Shown: positions 7,845 to 14,222 of the stretch, one piece after another
How positions within the stretch are numbered: position 1 is the first letter of the stretch
Layout: every line of letters begins with the position of its first letter
DNA from: Acidimicrobiaceae bacterium
GTDB taxonomy: Bacteria > Actinomycetota > Acidimicrobiia > Acidimicrobiales > Acidimicrobiaceae
Direction of reading: 5' to 3'
NCBI GenBank assembly: GCA_013044365.1
Contig: JABEUP010000157.1
Span: 1-15,232 of the forward strand
Length of the DNA: 15,232 bases
Program-made: the position numbers and the translations under genes
Notes under the pieces: generated by a model
Seen by the model: the letters and a program-made list of their open reading frames with translations, nothing else
What the model was told of the DNA's origin: nothing
The model's database searches: none

Positions 7845-7854
7845 CTTACTTAGC
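7835..7854 (+). terminator. Weak terminator-like hairpin at the end of the ccm operon
   Basis: GCTAAGT at 7835-7841 and ACTTAGC at 7848-7854 are perfect inverted copies of 7 bases separated by 6 bases, followed by GTTTTC. The ccmH stop codon (7842-7844) lies in the loop. The stem is AT-rich and the T-tract short, so termination would be partial at best. Confidence 0.3.
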
Positions 7855-7878
7855 GTTTTCGGCTTGGTAAAGTTGGTT

Positions 7879-8496
7879 ATGGGATTTTTTGATCGAAACA
7901 GGGACCAGCTTTTGCAGTCAGGTATAGACCCAGACCGACTCCCGCCGGGTCAATACCAAACCGATAGGTTTCCCGTACTGCATGCCGGAAGTGTGCCACG
8001 ATACAAGGACCTCTCAGAATGGACCTTTTCTGTTACCGGCCTGGTGGATAATCCGGTTACACTCTCCTGGCCCGAGATCATTGCTCTACCAACCGATGAG
8101 GTTACCGTTGACATCCATTGTGTAACGAAGTGGTCCAAGTTCAACACCAAGTGGAAGGGTGTGCCATTTTCGGCGGTCTATGAAATGGCTGGAGTGCATG
8201 AAAACGTTACGCACATTATGTGCCACTCGGAATACGGGTTTACGACCAATTTGCCTCTTCGGGATTTACTGGGAGATAACGTCGCTCTGTTAGCGTACAA
8301 CTACGACGACAAGCCTTTAGAGCCTGATCACGGTTATCCGCTTAGGTTTTTTGTTCCAAGGCTGTATTTTTGGAAATCTGCGAAGTGGCTGCGGGGAATC
8401 GAATTTATGGCCGACGACAGGCCAGGTTTTTGGGAACAGAACGGATATCATATGTATGGTGATCCCTGGAAAGAACAGAGATACTGGGACGATTAG
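7879..8496 (+). CDS. Sulfite-oxidase-fold molybdopterin oxidoreductase (YuiH/MsrP-like)
   Basis: This 205-residue protein has the sulfite oxidase (SUOX) catalytic fold that binds one molybdenum cofactor. The key ligand is C81 in DIHCVTKW, with the preceding Pro/Glu-rich strand (WPEIIALP, 64-71) and following WKGVPF (92-97) in the expected arrangement; GYPLRFFVPRLYFWKSAKW-type residues at 152-170 are also family-typical. There is no Tat signal, membrane helix, heme domain or dimerisation domain, so it resembles the short stand-alone oxidoreductases of actinobacteria and bacilli (YuiH type), not secreted MsrP. Its substrate is unknown. The ATG at 7879 is preferred; TTG codons at 7864 and 7873 are in frame. 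It follows ccmH by 34 bp, so it could be read through from the ccm operon, and converges on the next gene. Confidence 0.85.
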   Translation: MGFFDRNRDQLLQSGIDPDRLPPGQYQTDRFPVLHAGSVPRYKDLSEWTFSVTGLVDNPVTLSWPEIIALPTDEVTVDIHCVTKWSKFNTKWKGVPFSAVYEMAGVHENVTHIMCHSEYGFTTNLPLRDLLGDNVALLAYNYDDKPLEPDHGYPLRFFVPRLYFWKSAKWLRGIEFMADDRPGFWEQNGYHMYGDPWKEQRYWDD

Positions 8497-8498
8497 AA

Positions 8499-8515
8499 AG
8501 GTGCTTCGTGCGCCT
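8499..8515. terminator. Hairpin between convergent genes
   Basis: AGGTGC at 8499-8504 pairs with GCGCCT at 8510-8515 (one T-G wobble on the plus strand) around a TTCGT loop. It lies in the 26-bp gap between two convergent stop codons. Read on the minus strand it is followed by TTTCTAATC; on the plus strand there is no T-run. It probably acts as a weak bidirectional terminator. Confidence 0.4.
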
Positions 8516-8522
8516 GGTTAAA

Positions 8523-9389
8523 CTACACGGAAACAGTACAATTGTCGTCGCCCCGTGCTTTTGAAGACATTTTAATTGGCACAGGTCCGCCGTATAGCGT
8601 GGTCAGCATTCCCCTTACGATGCCCCGGTCCACCACACACAATACCGGGTGCGAGAGCGCAATTGAACCGAACGGACAGCAGTCTGAAACTACGGTATCG
8701 CGGTGCGATCCCGATGTTTCAGACCTAGCGGCGAATCCGTGCGCCGTGAGGGCATCGGCAATTGCACGCATTGCCTGATGCAGCGACAGCTGGCTGTCGA
8801 TTGGTGTCATGTGGGAAGCCAGAAGTTTGCCGTATTTCTCGCCGACTTCATTGGCCATGCACTCGATCTCGTCTTCAGGAAGTCGTTCCAAGGCGCTTGT
8901 CAGAAGAAATGAGAGTAGTTCGTCGGTGTGAGGCGCGGTTTCAACGGTGCTCGGGTTTTTCGATCCTCTGTATTGTTTGGAGGGCCGCCCCGCTCCGGTG
9001 GTGATCTTCCGATCGATGAAGACGTCAAGATATCCACCGGCTACAAGTTTGTCGAGGTGATGTCTGGCAACATTGGGGTGGAGGCGGAATCTGGTAGCAA
9101 CCTCAGATGCCGTCACTCCGTTTGACTCACGAGTGAAAAGGTAGATATTTCTCCTTGTGGGGTCTCCAAAAGCAGAAACGATTGCAGTTACAGTTGCCGA
9201 AAACTGATCGTCAGAAAGGTTACGCGGTGACACTGGGAGCATGTCTAGGGGATGTTCCTCAGCCCCTCTAACGGAAGGGGAGTTTCCGGAGTCAAAGTTG
9301 CGAATATTTGAACTAGCTACTTCTGAAGTTGTCACAAGTCCGCTTTGCCGCATAACATTTATTCTATAGCGGTAGGAGAATTTAATCAT
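8523..9389 (-). CDS. HTH transcriptional regulator with cysteine-rich C-terminus (SufR/ArsR-like)
   Basis: This is a winged-helix DNA-binding protein of 288 residues. The HTH region runs from about 65 to 145: FGDPTRRNIYLF (74-85), the TASEVA and HPNVARHHLDKLVAGGYL helices (93-121) and the wing ending in GAGRPSKQYR (132-141). A helical middle part follows. The C-terminal domain has C237-C238-PFG, C251 and C284, a spacing suggestive of metal or Fe-S binding as in SufR and related iron-sulfur sensors. C177 is also present. The first 60 residues are Ser-rich with no clear domain, so the true start may be internal (Met13 or Met50). It is divergent from mrp across a 57-bp gap, which supports a role in Fe-S homeostasis. 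SufR identity is inferred; a general metal- or redox-sensing regulator is the alternative. Confidence 0.8.
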   Translation of the reverse strand: MIKFSYRYRINVMRQSGLVTTSEVASSNIRNFDSGNSPSVRGAEEHPLDMLPVSPRNLSDDQFSATVTAIVSAFGDPTRRNIYLFTRESNGVTASEVATRFRLHPNVARHHLDKLVAGGYLDVFIDRKITTGAGRPSKQYRGSKNPSTVETAPHTDELLSFLLTSALERLPEDEIECMANEVGEKYGKLLASHMTPIDSQLSLHQAMRAIADALTAHGFAARSETSGSHRDTVVSDCCPFGSIALSHPVLCVVDRGIVRGMLTTLYGGPVPIKMSSKARGDDNCTVSV

Positions 9390-9408
9390 ACCTAAGGTTT
9401 CCTGCTAG

Positions 9409-9426
9409 TTTACGGGTTCCGATAAA
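9409..9426. promoter_or_regulatory. Imperfect inverted repeat, possible operator
   Basis: TTTACGG (9409-9415) is mirrored by CCGATAAA (9419-9426) with a single extra base and a 3-base centre. It sits in the middle of the divergent intergenic region between the HTH regulator and mrp, where an autoregulatory binding site would be expected. It does not match the cyanobacterial SufR CAAC-N6-GTTG site. Confidence 0.3.
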
Positions 9427-9433
9427 GTTAATT

Positions 9434-9439
9434 GGAGGT
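9434..9439 (+). promoter_or_regulatory. Ribosome binding site deciding the mrp start
   Basis: GGAGGT lies 7 bases before GTG 9447, which settles the start. An in-frame TTG at 9432 overlaps the site itself and can be excluded. Confidence 0.75.
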
Positions 9440-9446
9440 AACTAGA

Positions 9447-10595
9447 GTGGCAGTCACCAAGGATGAAGTTTCAGAGGCGCTCAGGGGAGTTCTGGAACCT
9501 GAAATCAGGAAACCTCTGGTGGAACTGGGGCTGATTGGGGAACCGATTAATGCCTGGGGTGGGAAATTGGTCGTTCCAATCGGAGTTATCGCAGATCCAC
9601 TTCCATACGAGGATGCTCTCAAGTCAGCTGTTTTGGCTGCTCTTGCGAAGGCGAACCTGGCAAGTAAGAACGATGTTGAATTGAGGGGACTTTCGGACAA
9701 GGAACTGGTTAAGCTCCGCAACCTGCTCAGGCCGGCGAGTGATTCAGACTCTCAAACTGTCGCAAATCCGATTGGACACGAGCAGGGTCGTTCAAATCAG
9801 TTCATGCAACCGGGATCAAAGACCAGAGTTCTGGGTGTATCTTCCGGGAAAGGCGGCGTTGGAAAATCCTCCACCACGGTAAACCTTGCGATTGCTTTGG
9901 CAAAGAAGGGGTATGAGGTCGGCATTCTGGATGCAGATGTGTATGGTTTCTCAGTACCGAAGATGCTTGGAATTACCCGCAATCCTCTACTGGTAGATGA
10001 TTTAATGTTGCCTCCGGTGGCCTACGGGGTAAGGTGCATTTCAGTTGGGTTCTTCGTTTCTGATGAGACTCCAGTCATCTGGAGGGGACCTATGCTCCAC
10101 AAAGCACTAGAGCAATTTCTGGTAGATGTTTATTGGGGAGACCTCGACTTCTTGCTTCTGGACATGCCTCCGGGAACTGGCGATGTAGCGTTGTCGATGG
10201 GACAGTACCTTCCAAAGTCAGAAATATTGGTTGTGACTACCCCGCAACCTGCCGCACAGAGAGTTGCCCAGCGCAGCGCATATGCGGCAAGGCAGTTGAA
10301 GCTTCCTTTGCGCGGCGTGATTGAGAACATGTCTTGGTTTGTGGGCGATGATGGGAAGAAGTACATGTTATTCGGCGAAGGCGGCGGCAAGGTTCTTGCG
10401 GACGATCTTGGGGTACCGCTTTTGGCTCAAATTCCACTTGTACCGGAGATCCGCGCTGGTGGGGACGATGGAGTGCCAATTATGGCCAGCGAACCCGAGT
10501 CCGAGGTGTCCAAGGCTTACGACACGCTCGCAACTGCAGTTGAGTCCATGGGACCCGCCAGAGTTTACCGATCGGAGCTCAAAGTCAAAAGTTAG
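9447..10595 (+). CDS. mrp: Mrp/ApbC-type P-loop ATPase, Fe-S cluster carrier family
   Basis: Mrp/ApbC/NBP35 ATPases carry or help assemble Fe-S clusters in the cytosol. This one has 382 residues: an N-terminal MIP18/DUF59 domain (about 4-92), a variable linker (95-125), and the MinD-like ATPase domain. The deviant Walker A is GKGGVGKS (134-141), switch I D162-AD, and the Walker B/switch II DMPPGTGD (239-246), characteristic of the family. The ENMSWF segment (293-298) precedes the place where many Mrp proteins have a CxxC; here it reads GDDG (300-303), so the cluster-bridging cysteines are missing. The MIP18 domain also lacks its usual Cys-Pro, having ADPLP (49-53). Other actinobacterial Mrp proteins, as I recall them, also lack CxxC. 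The GTG start is supported by GGAGGT. Confidence 0.93.
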   Translation: MAVTKDEVSEALRGVLEPEIRKPLVELGLIGEPINAWGGKLVVPIGVIADPLPYEDALKSAVLAALAKANLASKNDVELRGLSDKELVKLRNLLRPASDSDSQTVANPIGHEQGRSNQFMQPGSKTRVLGVSSGKGGVGKSSTTVNLAIALAKKGYEVGILDADVYGFSVPKMLGITRNPLLVDDLMLPPVAYGVRCISVGFFVSDETPVIWRGPMLHKALEQFLVDVYWGDLDFLLLDMPPGTGDVALSMGQYLPKSEILVVTTPQPAAQRVAQRSAYAARQLKLPLRGVIENMSWFVGDDGKKYMLFGEGGGKVLADDLGVPLLAQIPLVPEIRAGGDDGVPIMASEPESEVSKAYDTLATAVESMGPARVYRSELKVKS

Positions 10596-10666
10596 CGGAA
10601 CGTAGCCTCTATTTGCAGGGAGATCCGCAGATTATCAGCGTGGTGGCCATATTTTCGATCTCACGT

Positions 10667-10786
10667 GAACCTTCCCGTCCTTACGGAGGGGGCTTCTTGT
10701 CCCGTCTGCTTGGTTGGAAGTTTAATGTGCCATCGCTTCCACCGCGTCACCTCGCAAGTGTGTCGGTCTCCTATCGATGAGGTGCG
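10667..10786. other. Non-coding stretch with three consecutive stem-loops
   Basis: The 286-bp gap 10596-10881 holds no convincing gene, but three potential hairpins follow one another. The first, 10667-10696, pairs GAACC-CCC-TCC with GGA-GGG-GG-TTC through small bulges around a TTAC loop. The second pairs GG-TGGAAG (10712-10720, one bulged T) with CTTCCACC (10736-10743) around a 15-base loop. The third pairs CG-CACCTC (10745-10753, one bulge) with GAGGTGCG (10779-10786). The first could be a terminator for mrp but lacks a T-tract. Together they could form a small structured RNA. The structures were worked out by eye without energy calculation. Confidence 0.3.
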
Positions 10787-10795
10787 ATTAGCTAC

Positions 10796-10824
10796 TCGAC
10801 TAGCTAGTTGGAGCAGGAGATAAT
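10796..10824 (+). promoter_or_regulatory. Candidate promoter for the DUF3107-arsA operon
   Basis: TCGACT (10796-10801) and GATAAT (10819-10824) resemble the -35 and -10 boxes of the main sigma factor, with 4 of 6 and 5 of 6 matches and an ideal 17-base spacer. Transcription would start near 10831, leaving a leader of about 50 bases before GTG 10882. Confidence 0.4.
10799..10808. repeat. 10-bp perfect palindrome over the -35 box
   Basis: ACTAGCTAGT is a perfect palindrome that overlaps the end of the proposed -35 box and the start of the spacer, a position where a repressor could block the promoter. Palindromes of this length also arise by chance. Confidence 0.3.
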
Positions 10825-10881
10825 GATTGTCGCAAATTTCCGTTAGGCTTGGGGTCAAGTAACTTGTAGCGGAGGCAGATA

Positions 10882-11118
10882 GTGGACATTCGCATTGGCA
10901 TCTCAGATTCGCCGCGAGAAATAGATCTCGAACTACCGGAAGGCATTACGCAGGAAGAATTTATCACCTCAATCGAGGCGTCAATTTCCTCCGGGTCTTC
11001 GATAGTTTGGATTCAGGATAGAAAAGGACACAGGCTGGGGGTTTTCGCCTCGAAGCTGGCATATATAGAAGTCGGTGCGACCAAGGAAGATCGGCGCGTA
11101 GGTTTTGGTGCTCCCTAG
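10882..11118 (+). CDS. DUF3107 family protein
   Basis: This 78-residue protein matches the actinobacterial DUF3107 family: an N-terminal strand with the PREIDLEL segment (11-18), a central helix, and a C-terminal LAYIEVGATKEDRRVGFGAP region (residues 59-78) whose Y-EVG and RRVGFG elements are typical. It appears to be a small soluble alpha-beta protein of unknown function. GTG 10882 has GGAGG at 10871-10875, 6 bases upstream. Its stop codon lies within the ribosome site of the next gene (9 bp gap), so it is very probably co-transcribed with the ArsA-like ATPases. Its presence is one of the best indications of an actinobacterial host. Confidence 0.88.
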   Translation: MDIRIGISDSPREIDLELPEGITQEEFITSIEASISSGSSIVWIQDRKGHRLGVFASKLAYIEVGATKEDRRVGFGAP

Positions 11119-11127
11119 GAGATTTTT

Positions 11128-12108
11128 GTGTCCCGCCCTGGCTCGAACTCATTAGGTTTGCTTGACCGGTCCTTAGTGTTCATAACCGGCAAGGGAGGTG
11201 TCGGAAAGTCGTCTGTGACAGCGGCACTGGGCTTGCTTGCCGCTAAGGCTGGCAAACGAACTCTTATCTGTGAGGTTGACGCCAAGGGCGATGTGGCGCG
11301 CCTTCTCGATAGCGAGCCAATTGGATTCGAGGCGACAGAGGTAAGAGAAAATCTTTTGCTGATGTCGATGAACACAGAAGAGGCTCTTAGGGAGTATCTA
11401 CGGATATATCTTAGGTTGCCAGTGGTTGCCAAATTGGGACCGTTGGCCAAGACATTTGATTTTGTGGCCAATGCAGCGCCCGGCGTGCAGGAAATCTTGG
11501 TAGTAGGCAAGCTGTGCTACGAGGTTAAAGAGGCTAAATACGATCTGATTCTGGTCGATGCCACTTCAACGGGACATATAGTTTCTCAGCTGGCATCTCC
11601 AAAGGGGATCTCTGAGCTGGTCAGGTTGGGAATGGTAAAGGACCAGGTTGCATGGATGGAAGACATTCTTTACGACTCCTCGCAGACATCCGTGATAGTT
11701 GTTGCAACGCCTGCTGAGACCCCAATTAACGAAGCATTGGAACTTGCCAACCGGATCGATAATGAAACCGATGTTCATTTGAGCGCACTGGTAGTCAATA
11801 AAGTGATGTCGGAACTTTTCTCGAAATCTGAAGAAGAATTTTTTATTTCGCTTCAGGATCCCAAAGCCACAAGGGTGTTCAACCGAGTGATATCTAATGA
11901 CGTTGGGCTCCTATTGCGCGGATCTAACGCGGCCCTGGAAATGCGTCGGTGCGCCGCTCCCTATGTGGAGCGTCTTGTCGCAAGTGCCGGGACTGTCCCA
12001 GTCGCATTACTTCCTCTGATGTTTGGTGTTGGTTCGGGAATGCGCCTTGTCAGAGACCTTGGGGAAGCCCTGGCTGCCGAGTGGGACGAGCTTCTGTGGC
12101 AGGGATAG
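11128..12108 (+). CDS. ArsA/Get3-like ATPase, first subunit of a pair
   Basis: This is a SIMIBI-class P-loop ATPase of the ArsA/Get3 family, 326 residues. The deviant Walker A is T20-GKGGVGKSS (21-29) with the signature lysine K22; switch I lies around D51-AKGD; switch II is DATSTGH (144-150), close to the ArsA DTAPTGH. It has only one ATPase domain, unlike tandem ArsA of E. coli, and shows neither the ArsA metal-site cysteines nor a Get3 CxxC. Actinobacteria commonly carry two such genes side by side (Rv3679/Rv3680 in Mycobacterium tuberculosis), so it probably works as a heterodimer with the next protein. Arsenite transport is unlikely: no ArsB or ArsR is present. The GTG start has AGGAG at 11117-11121; the 3' end overlaps the next gene by 13 bp. 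Confidence 0.88.
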   Translation: MSRPGSNSLGLLDRSLVFITGKGGVGKSSVTAALGLLAAKAGKRTLICEVDAKGDVARLLDSEPIGFEATEVRENLLLMSMNTEEALREYLRIYLRLPVVAKLGPLAKTFDFVANAAPGVQEILVVGKLCYEVKEAKYDLILVDATSTGHIVSQLASPKGISELVRLGMVKDQVAWMEDILYDSSQTSVIVVATPAETPINEALELANRIDNETDVHLSALVVNKVMSELFSKSEEEFFISLQDPKATRVFNRVISNDVGLLLRGSNAALEMRRCAAPYVERLVASAGTVPVALLPLMFGVGSGMRLVRDLGEALAAEWDELLWQG

Positions 12109-13307
12109 GGAGCCTTCTCGAACGTTCGAAGATTGTAATAGTCGCTGGATCTGGCGGCGTAGGAAAGACAACGATCGCCGCCGCGCTTGGTTTGGCTGCC
12201 GCTGATCTGGCCGGCAAGAAAGTACTTGTAATTACTGTGGATCCAGCCAAACGACTTGCTGATGCTCTTGGTTTGGTGGATCTTACCTCGAAGGGTTCCC
12301 AAGTTTCGGCATCGGATTTGGACAATGCGGTAGGCCACCACGTCTCCGGTCGGCTCTTTGTAGCCATGCTGGATGCAAAGAGTTCATGGGATGAACTGAT
12401 AAATCGACATGCCCCGGATGTGGTTATCAGGCAGAAGATCCTGTCCAATCAGATCTATCGGAATATCTCTTCCCGCTTCGTGCAAAGCCACGACTACATT
12501 GCGATGGAGACACTCTATGAATTGTACCGGTCAAATCAGTACGATTTGATAGTGGTGGATACTCCTCCATCGCGCCATGCCATCGATTTTCTCGACGCAC
12601 CAACCAAGATGGCCGAATTCTTTTCGTCGAAATTGTTGAAGTGGCTTACTCTCCCAGCTAGAAACAGGCTTCTCATGGGAGTGTTCAAGCCTTTTTATCA
12701 GGTGGCTGACAAGATACTGGGTGCGCAGTTTCTTTCGGATGTTGCCGAATTTTTTCTCCTCTTTGAATCCATGTACGGGGGATTTGTGGAACGAGCTAAG
12801 TCGGTGGCGGGAATACTTGGGAATCACGCCACTTCCTTCGTTGTAGTTTCATCTCCGGAATTTGTCCCCATGAAAGAAGCGGAATATTTTGTTTCTGCAC
12901 TTGAGGCCAGACATCTTCGACTTGGTCAGATGGTGGTCAATCGAACGCTTCCTTCATACTTCCGTGATCCCGCGGCAATACTTTTGGCGCACAAAGTCCA
13001 GGATGATTACGAACGAATCGCTTTGGAGTTTTTGAAAAAGGGGGCATCCCTTAGTTTTGTCAAAGATAGCGAAGTTTCTCCAGCACGCCTGGATGCGCTT
13101 GCGGAGAGGGTTTTGCTGGAAGTTGCCGACAGTTTCCTGAACTTTTCTCGCGTTGCGATGGAACAGGCAGATGAAATTGCCAAACTACCAATAGATGAGG
13201 ATCAGATAACACTCGTGCCACATCTAAATTTTGACGTATCCGATTTGATTTCGCTGGGGAAAATTGCAGGCCATCTTGCAATCGGACCCGAATCCTCTAC
13301 GATGTAA
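12096..13307 (+). CDS. ArsA/Get3-like ATPase, second subunit of a pair
   Basis: This is the partner of the preceding ATPase, 403 residues from GTG 12096. The P-loop is GSGGVGKTT (18-26), with Ser19 where the first protein and ArsA have the signature lysine. Switch I is VDPAKRLADALG (48-59) and switch II DTPPSRH (155-161), not the TGH form. The protein contains no cysteine at all. The segment after switch II (about 165-235) is rich in aromatic and hydrophobic residues (KMAEFFSSKLLKWL, later DVAEFFLLFESMYGGF) and could be the helical region that in Get3 binds hydrophobic client helices. The open frame extends upstream to 11949, but that part overlaps arsA-1 out of frame; the overlap of only 13 bp from GTG 12096 suggests translational coupling. 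Confidence 0.88.
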   Translation: MAGIGSLLERSKIVIVAGSGGVGKTTIAAALGLAAADLAGKKVLVITVDPAKRLADALGLVDLTSKGSQVSASDLDNAVGHHVSGRLFVAMLDAKSSWDELINRHAPDVVIRQKILSNQIYRNISSRFVQSHDYIAMETLYELYRSNQYDLIVVDTPPSRHAIDFLDAPTKMAEFFSSKLLKWLTLPARNRLLMGVFKPFYQVADKILGAQFLSDVAEFFLLFESMYGGFVERAKSVAGILGNHATSFVVVSSPEFVPMKEAEYFVSALEARHLRLGQMVVNRTLPSYFRDPAAILLAHKVQDDYERIALEFLKKGASLSFVKDSEVSPARLDALAERVLLEVADSFLNFSRVAMEQADEIAKLPIDEDQITLVPHLNFDVSDLISLGKIAGHLAIGPESSTM

Positions 13308-13309
13308 AC

Positions 13310-14176
13310 GTGCTTGATTACCATCTTCATTTGTGGCCTCATGGGAAACGGGATAAGAATCCCACGCTTGATCAATTAAATGACTATTGCGAGTTGGCGA
13401 TAAAAAACGGGGTCAAAGAGATTGCCATTACCGAACACCTTTTTCGTTTTGCCCAGGTGAATGACTTAATGGGTGGATTTTTCAAGCAGTATCCCGACTC
13501 TCCGGTTAGAGACATAATGGAGCAGTACTGGGCGGATCATGCCCGTGCTGACCTTGATGTCTACGTAGAGGTGGCTCTGGCAGCAAAAGCCGCCGGACTA
13601 CCGATAGTTTTGGGGATGGAAGTCGATTACTATCCCGGCAGGATGCACGAAGTGTCTGAGTTTCTTGCAGGGTATCCCTTCGACGTTTTGCTGGGCTCGG
13701 TTCACTGGCTGGGCGCATGGCCGTTTGATCATGTCTCTAACCCTGCGGTCATGGCTGAGTGGGACAACTTTGGTATTGAAAATGCATGGTCGCAATATAC
13801 GACTGCGCTGGAGGAACTGGCTGACTCCAAAGCGGTAGACGTTTTGGCCCATCCGGACTTGATCAAAGTAGCGGGTCATTTTCCTAAGGTACCGGAGGAG
13901 TTTTATGATCGGATGGCGGAGTCAGCCAGTAAGGCAGGGATCTCAGCCGAGGTGTCCTCGGCCGGATGGCGTAAGCCGGTTGTAGAGCCATATCCCGCAC
14001 CCTATCTATTGCGTAAATTTCATGAGTATGGGGTACCTATAACCACTGCCTCTGACGCACACGGCCTCGCCGACGTTGCTTTTAAGGCAGCGGAGATAAA
14101 GTCTTATGTGAAGTCCGTTGGCTATACTTCGCTTTCAGGCTTTAGAAATCGACAGTCCTATCCGGTTGACGTGTAG
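13310..14176 (+). CDS. PHP-domain phosphoesterase, HisJ-like (histidinol-phosphatase family)
   Basis: This is a 288-residue metal-dependent phosphoesterase of the PHP superfamily, with the pattern of the HisJ histidinol-phosphatase subgroup. Likely metal ligands are H5 and H7 (DYHLHLWPH motif, also H11), H43 (ITEH), E104 (GMEVDYY), H132 (GSVHW), H181 (LAHPDLIK) and D249/H251 (SDAHG). All PHP motif positions are filled, so it should be active. HisJ would hydrolyse L-histidinol phosphate, but no histidine biosynthesis genes are near, so another phosphate ester is possible. It starts with GTG only 2 bp after the preceding stop and has no clear ribosome site, so it depends on coupling with the ArsA-like gene upstream. 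Confidence 0.87.
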   Translation: MLDYHLHLWPHGKRDKNPTLDQLNDYCELAIKNGVKEIAITEHLFRFAQVNDLMGGFFKQYPDSPVRDIMEQYWADHARADLDVYVEVALAAKAAGLPIVLGMEVDYYPGRMHEVSEFLAGYPFDVLLGSVHWLGAWPFDHVSNPAVMAEWDNFGIENAWSQYTTALEELADSKAVDVLAHPDLIKVAGHFPKVPEEFYDRMAESASKAGISAEVSSAGWRKPVVEPYPAPYLLRKFHEYGVPITTASDAHGLADVAFKAAEIKSYVKSVGYTSLSGFRNRQSYPVDV

Positions 14177-14222
14177 GCCTAACTTATAGCGTTACCGGCA
14201 TATGGGAAGGCGCGGTGGGAGA

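Noticed and set aside
8542..9125. Several plus-strand open frames opposite the HTH regulator
   Set aside because: They are antisense shadows of a gene with a clear winged-helix domain and cysteine motif.
10725..10823. 32-residue plus-strand open frame with a GGAAG upstream
   Set aside because: The translation is Arg-rich without a pattern, it ends inside the proposed -10 box, and the GGAAG is part of a hairpin stem. Conservation data would be needed to keep it.
10661..10858. 65-residue minus-strand open frame in the mrp-DUF3107 gap
   Set aside because: No ribosome site or recognisable motif, and it overlaps the hairpins and candidate promoter.
11949..12095. Upstream extension of the second ArsA-like frame
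   Set aside because: It overlaps arsA-1 out of frame, its translation is Cys/Arg/Trp-rich and unlike the family, and GTG 12096 gives the expected N-terminus.
11128..13307. Arsenic resistance operon
   Set aside because: ArsA-type ATPases are present but without ArsB, ArsC, ArsR or the metal-binding cysteines; the pair fits the actinobacterial Get3/ArsA-like type.
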